A DNA stretch of 64,000 nucleotides from Ruminococcus sp. (GTDB taxonomy: Bacteria; Bacillota; Clostridia; Oscillospirales; Ruminococcaceae): the NCBI GenBank assembly GCA_017525915.1, contig JAFXSC010000018.1, forward strand, positions 1 to 64,000, in the 5' to 3' direction. The position numbers were made by a program, and so were the translations under genes. Positions 51,466 to 59,592 of this stretch are shown here, one piece after another (the stretch's first letter is position 1; every line of letters starts with the position of its first letter). Under the pieces are notes generated by a model. It was not told the DNA's origin, did no database searches, and worked only from the letters and a program-made list of their open reading frames with translations.

Positions 51466-52581
51466 TTACAGTATGAGCACTGCCGGAATGAGCACCGCGA
51501 GCATTGCAAGGCTGACTGCCGTGAAAGTGAGCATATACCTTGCCGGTCTTGCACCCTCTGCCTTGCGGTAGAACTGGAAGGAGATAAGGCTTGCGAGGGA
51601 GGCTATCATCGTACCCAGACCGCCGAGGTCAACGCCGAGAAGGAGCGCTTTGCCGTTATCCGTGAATCCCGAGAGCATGACTGCCGCAGGAACGTTGCTG
51701 ATGACCTGTGAAAGACCGATCGCAACGAGTATCTCGCGTCCTGCGAGGATATCCCTGAAAAAGTCGCTCACCGCATCTATACGGGCGATATTCCCCACGA
51801 AAACGAAGAAGCACACGAACGTCGCAAGGAGGGCATAGTCCACCTTTTTAAGCAGCGATACATCGCATATCAGAGCTGCCGCGACCGCCGCGATAAGGCA
51901 TATCCAGTCCGGTACGAGCCTGAGCACGCAGGCGAGACACAGTCCGAAAACGGTGCCGTAGACTGCCGCTCTGCTCTTTGATATGCTGCCTTCAGAGGTC
52001 TCAGGGGCTTCGCAGAGAGTTTTCGGCAGCAGGAAGGAAAGTCCCATAAGGCAGGCAAGGCTTATCAGTCCGCAGGGGAGCGTTGCCGTTACGAATTCGC
52101 CCACGGACATACCGAATTCATCGTAGAGATAGAGGTTCTGGGGATTTCCGACCGGCGTGAGCATACTGCCCATGTTCGCCGCCGCAGTTTCGAGAACTAT
52201 CGTCATTATGCGGCTCTTTTCGTCGGTGCAGCCGCGGAATATCATCAGCGTGAGCGGCACGAAGGTTATGAGCGCAACGTCGTTCGTGACGAGCATCGAG
52301 GTGAAGAAGCATATCAGTACAAGCACTCTTCCGAGCGAGCGGATATTGCCTGTTTTACTGAGTATGAGCCGTGTTGCCGAATCGAATGCGCCTATGCTGC
52401 GGAAGCCTGAGACAGCGAGCATGAGGGCGAACAGCTCTATGAGGACCGTCCTGTTGCAATAGTCCGCGTATTTCCCGTCCGGAGGGACTATGAAGACGGT
52501 GACTGCTGCCGCGAGGAAGGATATGACGAGGACAGGCTGGGCACGGAAGAACGCCTTCGCCTTTGCGATAGCGCCGCGCAT
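51466..52581 (-). CDS. ArsB/NhaD-type ion transporter
   Basis: The 371-residue membrane protein has about ten membrane segments and the ion-transporter family signatures LVTNDVALITFVPL and ETAAANMGSMLTPVGNPQNLYLY, which match the ArsB/NhaD/CitM superfamily. The repeated half near residue 290 (SQVISNVPAAVMLSG) is the inverted-repeat partner. The substrate could be an anion, Na+/H+ or citrate; I cannot tell. The start overlaps the deformylase stop by one base, so both are co-translated. Confidence 0.85.
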   Translation of the reverse strand: MRGAIAKAKAFFRAQPVLVISFLAAAVTVFIVPPDGKYADYCNRTVLIELFALMLAVSGFRSIGAFDSATRLILSKTGNIRSLGRVLVLICFFTSMLVTNDVALITFVPLTLMIFRGCTDEKSRIMTIVLETAAANMGSMLTPVGNPQNLYLYDEFGMSVGEFVTATLPCGLISLACLMGLSFLLPKTLCEAPETSEGSISKSRAAVYGTVFGLCLACVLRLVPDWICLIAAVAAALICDVSLLKKVDYALLATFVCFFVFVGNIARIDAVSDFFRDILAGREILVAIGLSQVISNVPAAVMLSGFTDNGKALLLGVDLGGLGTMIASLASLISFQFYRKAEGARPARYMLTFTAVSLAMLAVLIPAVLIL

Positions 52582-52994
52582 CAGACTATTATCCCCTCGA
52601 AGTGGTCGGCTTCGTGCTGTATTATCTGAGCCTCAAAACCGCGGAACACAGCCTTCTTGCGGTTGAACTTCACGTCGAGGTACTCGACTGAAATGACAGG
52701 GTAGCGCTTCACCGTGCGTGTGCCGATGAGCGAAAGGCAGCCCTCCTCCGCCTCGTAGGGAATGCCGGAATGTCCGGTGATGACCGGATTTATGAGTACG
52801 GCAGTCTTTCCGGCGAGCTTTACCGCCATGATGCGTTTGTTTACGCCTATCATATTTGCAGCCATACCGACGCAGTGCTCGCTGTTTGCCTCAAGTGTGT
52901 CGCAGAGGTCGCGGACGGTCTGCATATCGCCTCTCACGGCGTTTTCGGAAGGCAGCTTCAGGAATTCCCTGTCGCGGACAATATTCCTAACCAT
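52581..52994 (-). CDS. Atypical short peptide deformylase
   Basis: The 137-residue product keeps the metal-binding motifs EEGCLSL (Cys) and QHEADHFEG (two His and the catalytic Glu) of peptide deformylase. In the first motif, where canonical enzymes have GLAAxQ, it reads VGMAANMIG, so the glutamine that polarises the formyl group is replaced by Met. Short proteins with this motif are common in Clostridia as far as I know, and their activity is uncertain. The start at 52994 follows AAGGA; the longer frame to 53111 lies in repeat DNA. Confidence 0.85.
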   Translation of the reverse strand: MVRNIVRDREFLKLPSENAVRGDMQTVRDLCDTLEANSEHCVGMAANMIGVNKRIMAVKLAGKTAVLINPVITGHSGIPYEAEEGCLSLIGTRTVKRYPVISVEYLDVKFNRKKAVFRGFEAQIIQHEADHFEGIIV

Positions 52995-53017
52995 ATAATA
53001 TGTATCCTTTCGTGCAG

Positions 53018-53145
53018 GGACGGAGCCCCAGCTGATGAATAATAATGAATAATTGCGGTGTCCGGTGCTGGCGGACGGATTTACAATTGCAGGGGCTGGC
53101 GTCCCCTTCACTGCTTTCTGCTCACTGCCGCTACTTGAAAAGCGG
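53018..53145. repeat. Intergenic mosaic repeat, locus 11
   Basis: AATAATAATGAATAATTGCGG, GTGTCCGGTGCTGGCGGACG and GCAGGGGCTGGCGTCCCC, with TTTACAATTGC between, matching the order of locus 10. Confidence 0.65.
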
Positions 53146-53170
53146 ACCGCATGAGCGATCCGCCTTTGTA

Positions 53171-54358
53171 TCAGAGCTTTTTCTTTTCGTTCTCGATTAT
53201 CCTGAGAAGGTCATCAACTGACATATCCGATACGGACTTCTTCTTGGTCACGGAGGTATCGGTCTTTCTGAGGATATCGGTGATATCTGGCGAGCTGCTC
53301 TTTCTGGGAGCTGTGGGAGCTGCCGACTGGCTCCTGAGCGGAGTTGTTCTCGGAATATCGTTCCTTGACATCTCGGCAAGCTGTGCCTTTGAGAGCACGC
53401 CGGTGTTGTCGATAGGTGCCTTGGCAGCATCCTCGCTGACTGCTGTTCTTACGCTGAACTGACCTGTGCGCTCAGCCTCGGCGGTCTTGCGGAGCATTTC
53501 CTCACGGAGAGCGTCTGCTGTTGGAGCTGTTGAAGAAGAACCGCCGACGTTCCTTGCGGCAAAGCTCGTCTCAGCGGAGCGCTGTGACTTGAACTGCATC
53601 GTGCGCTCTCTTTCGAGCTGTGCGGTGGATTCGGGGTTTATCTTCTTCTGACTGAAATTCTCGGCAATGGACATCTTCTTGCGCTCGAGCTCATCGCTGG
53701 GCTGTATCTCCTGAGAAGCCTCAAAGAGGGGGTTGCCGGACTTTACATGGGAGCGTACCGGCTGCTGACCGGCTGCCTTTTCGTCATACTCATAGAAGTC
53801 GAAGTCCTCGTCATCGTCGCTGCTGGTCGCGGCTATCTTGGAAATAAGGAATATAACGAGAATTACGCAGGGGAGTATCAGAAGGAGGAGGATACCCTTG
53901 ATCGAGGTCGTGAACCTGATGAATGAGCCGAGCTCCTTGCTTTCGGTACAGTCGGAGCAGAGTGCGAGGATATCGTCCTTTGTGATCGTGCCGGAGCCGT
54001 CCGCACCGCCCTTGTCGATGTGGGAGGCGTCCTTTGTGGTATACTTGTTGTTGATGGTATCTGCGGTAATAATCTCGCGGATGCGGAGATTTCCGGCATC
54101 GTCAGCGGGATAACAGAGGACTATCTGACCCTTTCTGATGGTCTGGTTCTTGGCGTCCTTGGCAATGATAGCGGCGCCCTCGGTCACGAGATCGCCCATA
54201 TTGTCCTTTTTATCGACGATGTAGATATACTTTCCGAGGATGTGGGGGATCTTTCCGTTTGAGAAAGCAACGTTGACAATAACTGAAACGAGTATCGTGA
54301 GCACACATATCACGATAACGAACACTTTAAGTATTGAGAAATCCTTTTTGTTTTCCAT
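53171..54358 (-). CDS. Membrane protein with a degenerate S26 (signal-peptidase-like) domain
   Basis: The 395-residue protein has an N-terminal membrane helix (VFVIVICVLTILVSVIVNVAF), an extracytoplasmic part (about 30-165), a second helix (ILLLLILPCVILVIFLI) and a long low-complexity cytoplasmic tail. The extracytoplasmic part resembles SipW-type signal peptidase: DNMGDLVTEGAAII, then IRKGQIVLCYP and NNKYTTKDASH. The catalytic Ser-Met is replaced by Asn-Met, so protease activity is doubtful. The tail (about 185-395) is rich in Ser, Ala and Gln and ends DMSVDDLLRIIENEKKKL. ATG 54358 has AAGGAAG in front. Confidence 0.65.
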   Translation of the reverse strand: MENKKDFSILKVFVIVICVLTILVSVIVNVAFSNGKIPHILGKYIYIVDKKDNMGDLVTEGAAIIAKDAKNQTIRKGQIVLCYPADDAGNLRIREIITADTINNKYTTKDASHIDKGGADGSGTITKDDILALCSDCTESKELGSFIRFTTSIKGILLLLILPCVILVIFLISKIAATSSDDDEDFDFYEYDEKAAGQQPVRSHVKSGNPLFEASQEIQPSDELERKKMSIAENFSQKKINPESTAQLERERTMQFKSQRSAETSFAARNVGGSSSTAPTADALREEMLRKTAEAERTGQFSVRTAVSEDAAKAPIDNTGVLSKAQLAEMSRNDIPRTTPLRSQSAAPTAPRKSSSPDITDILRKTDTSVTKKKSVSDMSVDDLLRIIENEKKKL

Positions 54359-54438
54359 GATCATCTTCCTTTTCAATTTCCGTTTCCTGTTTCTACACCT
54401 TTGGATATATTTTCGCCGTATAAAACGGCACTGTTACT

Positions 54439-54467
54439 ATTATAACACATATTGAGACGAATTTCAA
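54439..54467 (-). promoter_or_regulatory. Promoter of the S26-like gene
   Basis: TTGAAA (54467-54462), a 17-bp spacer and TATAAT (54444-54439). Confidence 0.7.
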
Positions 54468-54676
54468 ACATTTTTTATGTTTTATTTTTTAAAAATGTAG
54501 AACAGTATTGAGATGTGTCATTCTTTGGCAAAGTCCACTAAAACGACCGGAAGAATTCCGACAATTCGTCATGTCGCACAAAAATCTCTTCCGCGTTTTT
54601 CCGTAAAAACAGCCCTTACAGCAAGTGTTTTCGCAATATGCTGATTTGGTGGATAAAAGTTTGTTGAAATATACAA

Positions 54677-54705
54677 TTGAAAATCAAGTAAAAACATAGT
54701 ATAAT
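54677..54705 (+). promoter_or_regulatory. Promoter of glycogen phosphorylase
   Basis: TTGAAA (54677-54682), a 17-bp spacer and TATAAT (54700-54705). The transcript would start near 54712 and carry a leader of about 110 nt. The AT-rich stretch 54468-54676 between the two divergent promoters shows nothing else that I can support. Confidence 0.75.
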
Positions 54706-54718
54706 CTAAGTATATACT

Positions 54719-54815
54719 GTTTGTAATCATGCACTTCGTGCGGACGTTAAGTTCTTGTAAATTCAAGCACGGTTATTACAAACTGTAATATAGCCGCTCC
54801 TGCGGCAGAACGGAG
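54719..54815 (+). promoter_or_regulatory. Structured leader before glycogen phosphorylase
   Basis: GTTTGTAAT (54719-54727) pairs perfectly with ATTACAAAC (54775-54783), enclosing CGTGC/GCACG and CTTG/CAAG pairs. A second hairpin GCCGC-TCCT-GCGGC (54793-54806) carries CTCC, which could alternatively pair with the GGAG ribosome site at 54812-54815. This is consistent with translational control, but the ligand or signal is unknown. Confidence 0.5.
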
Positions 54816-54822
54816 TTTTTTT

Positions 54823-57231
54823 ATGGCTAACAAAAAAGTTGAATCCCTTATGGCTTCCATCAGAAATGAATTCCCCAAAAAGCTTCAGCTCCTTTACAGC
54901 GTTTCGCCCGAGGACGCATCAGACAAACAGATATACCAGGTGCTCTCTTCGATAATAGTTGAGATTCTTGCTGCAAAGAGACAGAGCTTCATCAACCACA
55001 CCCATTCCGTCGGCGGAAAGCAGATCTACTACCTTTCGATGGAATTCCTCATGGGACGCTCGCTCAAAACGAGCATATATAACCTCGGCATCGCCGATGA
55101 AGTAAAGAAGATGCTCAAGGAGCATGATATAAACCTCGATAAGATATATGACTACGAGCCTGATGCAGGTCTCGGAAACGGCGGTCTCGGAAGACTTGCC
55201 GCCTGCTACCTTGACGGTCTTGCTACAACAGGCTTCCCGGCAATGGGTCACTCCATATGCTATGAGTATGGCATCTTCCAGCAGAAGCTCGAAGACGGCT
55301 GGCAGACCGAGCTCCCCGACAACTGGCTCCCCGGCGGCAGCGTATGGCTCGTTCCCAAGCCCGAGCTCGCCATTGATATCCACTTCGAGGGCGATCTCCA
55401 GGAATACTGGGACAACCAGTACCACTATATCTCCCATGTGAACTACAATACCGTTGTGGCCACACCTTACGATATGTACGTTTCAGGCTACGGCGGAGAG
55501 GGCGTTTCCGTGCTCCGTCTCTGGTCCGCAAAGGCTCCGAGCTTCAACATGGAGATGTTCAACAAGGGCAACTACGAGAAGGCTCTCGCACAGAATTCCA
55601 TTGCGAACGCTATCTCCAAGATACTCTACCCGAACGACAACCACCTCGAGGGCAAGAGCCTCCGTCTCCGCCAGCAGTACTTCCTCTGTGCGGCTTCAGT
55701 GGGCGATATCGTAAACACTCACATGAACGTTTACGGCACTCTTGAGAATCTCGCAGACAAGGTCGCTATCCACATCAACGACACCCACCCGACCCTCGCT
55801 ATCCCCGAGCTCATGAGGATACTCCTCGATGACTGCGGCTATACATGGGAGAAGTCATGGGATATCGTTACCCGTACTTTCGCCTATACCAACCACACCG
55901 TTATGGCTGAGGCTCTCGAAAAGTGGGACGTTAACCTCGTAAAGACCGTTATCCCGCGTATCTTCTCTATCATCGTAGAGATAAACAACCGCTACTGCCA
56001 GTCTCTCATGGAGAGAAACGGCTACGACAGCGCAAAGACTACCCGTATGTCCATCATCAAGGACAACACTATCCACATGGCTACTCTCTGCGTTGCTGCT
56101 TCACACAGCGTAAACGGCGTATCCAAGCTCCATTCCGAGATCATAAAGCAGTCCGTATTCCACGATGAGTACGAGAACACTCCCGAGAAGTTCAAGAATG
56201 TCACAAACGGCATCGCTTACAGAAGATGGCTCTATCAGTCCAATCCCGGACTCACAAAGCTCCTCTCCTCCACTATCGGCTCAAAGTTCATCAAGGACGC
56301 CGAGGAACTCGAGAAGCTCCGCGCTTACGAGGATAATGAGGAAGTTCTCAACAAGCTCCTTGACGTCAAGAAGCAGAGCAAGGACGAATTTGCAAAGTAT
56401 GTCAAGAAGGAAATGGGCATCGCCCTCAATACCGACAGCATCTTCGACGTTCAGGTAAAGCGTCTCCACGAATACAAGCGCCAGCACCTCAACGTTATGA
56501 ATATCCTCACGGATTACGCTTACCTCCTCAACAATCCGGACGCTCCCTTCACTCCCAAGACCTATATCTTCGCGGCAAAGGCTGCTCCGGGCTACTATCT
56601 TGCTAAGCAGATAATCAAGATGATATGGGCTATATCCGAGGAGATAAGGAAGAACCCGCGCATCAGCCAGAAGCTCCAGGTAGTATTCCTCGAGAATTAC
56701 TGCGTAACTCTCTCCGAGCATCTTATGCCTGCCGCTGACATCTCCGAGCAGATATCCCTTGCCGGTACAGAGGCTTCCGGTACAGGCTGCATGAAGCTCA
56801 TGCTCAACGGCGCCATCACTATCGGTACTCTCGACGGCGCAAATATCGAGATCAGAGAGGCTTGCGGCGAGGACAACATCATCATCTTCGGTATGACTAC
56901 TCCGCAGGTCAACGAGCTCAAGGCAAGAGGTTACAGACCTATCGACTACTTCAACGCCGACGGACGCATCCGCGAGGGCATCGAGCGTATGTACCGCGGT
57001 ATCAACGGCTGCACATTCAACGATGTTGCGAATTCCCTCAAGGAGCGCGACCCCTACATGGTGCTTGCAGACTTTGACAGTTACAGAAAGGCTCAGCAGT
57101 ATGCCGCTGAGTGCTATAACGACAGGCTCAAATGGGCTAAGATGTCACTCAACAACATCGCTGGTTCAGGAATATTCTCCGCTGACCGTGCTGTTACAGA
57201 GTACGCTGACAACATCTGGCACCTCAGATAA
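54823..57231 (+). CDS. glgP: Glycogen/alpha-glucan phosphorylase
   Basis: Releases glucose 1-phosphate from glycogen or maltodextrins. The 802-residue protein has the PLP-binding Lys658 in EASGTGCMKLMLNGA, the N-terminal DAGLGNGGLGRLAACYLDG and VQVKRLHEYKRQHLN with conserved active-site residues. It is intracellular. CGGAG followed by seven T precedes the ATG. A terminator follows, then a repeat, then a GH13 gene in the same direction. Confidence 0.97.
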   Translation: MANKKVESLMASIRNEFPKKLQLLYSVSPEDASDKQIYQVLSSIIVEILAAKRQSFINHTHSVGGKQIYYLSMEFLMGRSLKTSIYNLGIADEVKKMLKEHDINLDKIYDYEPDAGLGNGGLGRLAACYLDGLATTGFPAMGHSICYEYGIFQQKLEDGWQTELPDNWLPGGSVWLVPKPELAIDIHFEGDLQEYWDNQYHYISHVNYNTVVATPYDMYVSGYGGEGVSVLRLWSAKAPSFNMEMFNKGNYEKALAQNSIANAISKILYPNDNHLEGKSLRLRQQYFLCAASVGDIVNTHMNVYGTLENLADKVAIHINDTHPTLAIPELMRILLDDCGYTWEKSWDIVTRTFAYTNHTVMAEALEKWDVNLVKTVIPRIFSIIVEINNRYCQSLMERNGYDSAKTTRMSIIKDNTIHMATLCVAASHSVNGVSKLHSEIIKQSVFHDEYENTPEKFKNVTNGIAYRRWLYQSNPGLTKLLSSTIGSKFIKDAEELEKLRAYEDNEEVLNKLLDVKKQSKDEFAKYVKKEMGIALNTDSIFDVQVKRLHEYKRQHLNVMNILTDYAYLLNNPDAPFTPKTYIFAAKAAPGYYLAKQIIKMIWAISEEIRKNPRISQKLQVVFLENYCVTLSEHLMPAADISEQISLAGTEASGTGCMKLMLNGAITIGTLDGANIEIREACGEDNIIIFGMTTPQVNELKARGYRPIDYFNADGRIREGIERMYRGINGCTFNDVANSLKERDPYMVLADFDSYRKAQQYAAECYNDRLKWAKMSLNNIAGSGIFSADRAVTEYADNIWHLR

Positions 57232-57255
57232 GCGGCGTATAACAGTGTATTTACT

Positions 57256-57284
57256 GAGGGCGGAAGCAATATCCGCCCTCTTTT
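57256..57284 (+). terminator. Terminator of glgP
   Basis: GAGGGCGGA (57256-57264) pairs with TCCGCCCTC (57272-57280) around a 7-nt loop, followed by TTTT. Confidence 0.88.
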
Positions 57285-57295
57285 CATGGAGGCAA

Positions 57296-57425
57296 GAATT
57301 AGTGTAGGGGCGCCCTTTGGGCGTCCGTGCCGACCGATAAACGTCCCGGCGATGTTTTGCAGGGGCGGATATTATCCGCCCCTGCAAGCTAACGGATCGA
57401 CAACTATGCACTAACCACTAATTAA
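57296..57425. repeat. Intergenic mosaic repeat, locus 12
   Basis: GGGGCGCCCTTTGGGCGTCC, then GATGTTTTGCAGGGGCGG and TATTATCCGCCCCTGC (57350-57386, nearly identical to locus 3), then ACTATGCACTAACCACTAAT. It ends at the first possible ATG of the GH13 gene. Confidence 0.75.
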
Positions 57426-57447
57426 AATGAACGGAGCTGAGAGCTTA

Positions 57448-59334
57448 ATGAAACCTATCTATGATACATGGAATCTGGGCTATAAATCTATCTTCGGCGC
57501 GGTAAAGCAGTTCGAGACGGTCAAGTTCTCGATAAGGCTCGCGAAGGACATCATTCCGGATTTTCCGCCTGTTATGGTGCTTTTCCGAACAGGCTTCAAG
57601 GAGCGCTTCCTCACCATGCACTGCACGGGCGAGGAGGAGGACTGCTTTGTCTACTCAACTGAGTACAACGCCCGTTACAGCGATATACACTACTACTATT
57701 TTTCCTATACTCAGGGCGGCATCCGCCACTATATCAAGAAGGTTGACTGCCACGTCGCTGCCGTCGATAACGGCGACCTCTTTCAGCTTACGGTCTACCA
57801 GAGCGAATACGAGACCCCGGATTTCCTCAAGGGCGGCGTAATGTACCAGATATTCCCCGACCGCTTCTGCAAGAGCGGCAAGGTGCATGAGAATATCCCC
57901 GAGGGAAGAGTTCTCCGCGAGGACTGGGGCGGTACACCCTACTACAAGCCCGATTATAACGGTCATGTCTGGAATAACGATTATTTCGGCGGAGATTTTG
58001 CCGGTATACAGTCGAAGCTGGAGTATCTCCATGACCTCGGCGTGACCTGCATATACCTCAACCCGATCTTCGAATCCCACGAGAACCACCGCTACAATAC
58101 CGCTGACTACATGAAGGCTGACCCGCTTCTCGGTACGAACGAGGAGTTCGGCGAGCTTTGTGCTGAGGCTGAAAAGTACGGCATCTCCGTTATCCTTGAC
58201 GGCGTTTTCTCGCATACCGGTGCGGACAGCGTATACTTCAACAAGTTCGGAAGATACCCGACTGTCGGCGCTTATCAGTCCAAGGACAGCGATTATTACG
58301 ACTGGTACACCTTCATCGACTACCCGACCGTGTACGAGTCGTGGTGGGGCATCGACACCCTCCCGAACGTCTGGGAGAACAACGAGGACTATACCGAGTT
58401 CATCTGCGGCGAGGACGGCGTTCTGCAATACTGGCTCGATAAGGGCGCGGCAGGTTTCCGTCTCGATGTTGCTGACGAGCTCCCCGACCAGTTCCTCAAC
58501 AATCTCCGCAAGAGCGTCAAGTCCTACGACAAGGAGAAAATAGTCATCGGCGAGGTCTGGGAGGACGCCTCCAACAAGGAGAGCTACGGCATCAAGCGCC
58601 GCTATCTCCTCGGAAACCAGCTCGATTCCGTCATGAACTACCCCTTCCGTGAGGCGATAATCAACTACGTCAAGGGCGGACCTGCGAGGGATTTCATCTA
58701 CTCAATAATGACCATTCTCGAACACTACCCGAAGCCCACTATCGACGTTCTCATGAATTTTGTGTCCACACACGATATCGAGAGGGCGATAAACCGTCTC
58801 GGCGGCGATTACTGCGACGACAAGCCGAAGGAGTGGATGGCTGAACGCTGGCTCACTCCCGAACAGTACACTCGCGGAAAGAACCTGCTGAAAGCCGCAA
58901 TGGCGCTGCAATTCTTCCTTCCGGGCGTTCCGAGCATCTACTACGGTGACGAGGCTGGACTTCAGGGCTACAAGGACCCCTTCAACCGCCGCTGCTACCC
59001 CTGGGGCAACGAGGACCAGGAGCTCATCGCCTATGTCAAGGAGCTCAGCCGCGTAAGGAAGTCCATTCCCAATATGAAGGGCGGAAAGACCTATTTCGTT
59101 CTCAACGACAACCAGACCATTGACGAGAGAGTTATCGCCTTTACCCGTGAGGGCAAGCCTATTGACTATATCGTTTTCGTCAACAGGACCGGCGAAAACG
59201 TACACCTCGGCGGCATACCGATAATACTTTCGAGGTTTACGGATTTTGAGCCGTATTACGGTGATTACGCCAACGATGCCGTTACGATACCGCCTTACGG
59301 CTATACGATAATCAAGGCAAAATTCGTAAAGTAA
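57448..59334 (+). CDS. Intracellular GH13 alpha-glucan hydrolase (neopullulanase/maltogenic amylase type)
   Basis: The ~628-residue protein has an N-terminal beta domain of about 125 residues, then the GH13 barrel: MYQIFPDRF, the nucleophile Asp340 in GFRLDVADE, the acid/base Glu369 in GEVWED and Asp443 in FVSTHDIE. This set is typical of cyclomaltodextrinase/neopullulanase-like enzymes. There is no signal peptide, so it likely trims internalised maltodextrins or glycogen with GlgP. I chose ATG 57448, which follows GGAG; the ATG at 57427 touches a repeat and lacks a ribosome site, but cannot be excluded. Confidence 0.9.
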   Translation: MKPIYDTWNLGYKSIFGAVKQFETVKFSIRLAKDIIPDFPPVMVLFRTGFKERFLTMHCTGEEEDCFVYSTEYNARYSDIHYYYFSYTQGGIRHYIKKVDCHVAAVDNGDLFQLTVYQSEYETPDFLKGGVMYQIFPDRFCKSGKVHENIPEGRVLREDWGGTPYYKPDYNGHVWNNDYFGGDFAGIQSKLEYLHDLGVTCIYLNPIFESHENHRYNTADYMKADPLLGTNEEFGELCAEAEKYGISVILDGVFSHTGADSVYFNKFGRYPTVGAYQSKDSDYYDWYTFIDYPTVYESWWGIDTLPNVWENNEDYTEFICGEDGVLQYWLDKGAAGFRLDVADELPDQFLNNLRKSVKSYDKEKIVIGEVWEDASNKESYGIKRRYLLGNQLDSVMNYPFREAIINYVKGGPARDFIYSIMTILEHYPKPTIDVLMNFVSTHDIERAINRLGGDYCDDKPKEWMAERWLTPEQYTRGKNLLKAAMALQFFLPGVPSIYYGDEAGLQGYKDPFNRRCYPWGNEDQELIAYVKELSRVRKSIPNMKGGKTYFVLNDNQTIDERVIAFTREGKPIDYIVFVNRTGENVHLGGIPIILSRFTDFEPYYGDYANDAVTIPPYGYTIIKAKFVK

Positions 59335-59423
59335 AGATTTAAGATTATTTTAAGGAATACCGGGTATACTATAATCGGATCAAGTGATCCCCCAATTCCC
59401 CCTTTTTACTAATTTTTCTCCGC

Positions 59424-59455
59424 GCCTGCGCTTGCCGCAGGCATTTTTGTTTTTC
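59424..59455 (+). terminator. Terminator of the GH13 gene
   Basis: GCCTGCG (59424-59430) pairs with CGCAGGC (59436-59442) around CTTGC, followed by ATTTTTGTTTTT. Confidence 0.85.
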
Positions 59456-59517
59456 CGCAGCCGTCATGCGGAAATATCCGCACCTGCACCGGGCATTTGT
59501 CACTGTTCATTGGCGGA

Positions 59518-59546
59518 TTGACATATCCTCCGGAAAATGGTATAAT
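59518..59546 (+). promoter_or_regulatory. Perfect-consensus promoter of purB
   Basis: TTGACA (59518-59523), a 17-bp spacer and TATAAT (59541-59546). The leader to purB is about 40 nt, too short for a purine riboswitch. Confidence 0.85.
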
Positions 59547-59592
59547 CATAATGAAATATTATGCGCTATGCGCTGACAAGGAGTAATTAAAT

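Noticed and set aside
59347..59455. Small RNA between the GH13 gene and purB, from TATAAT at 59370
   Set aside because: No acceptable -35 box lies upstream, and the terminator is explained by the GH13 gene.
59547..59592. Purine riboswitch before purB
   Set aside because: The leader after the perfect promoter is only about 40 nt and lacks the aptamer core.
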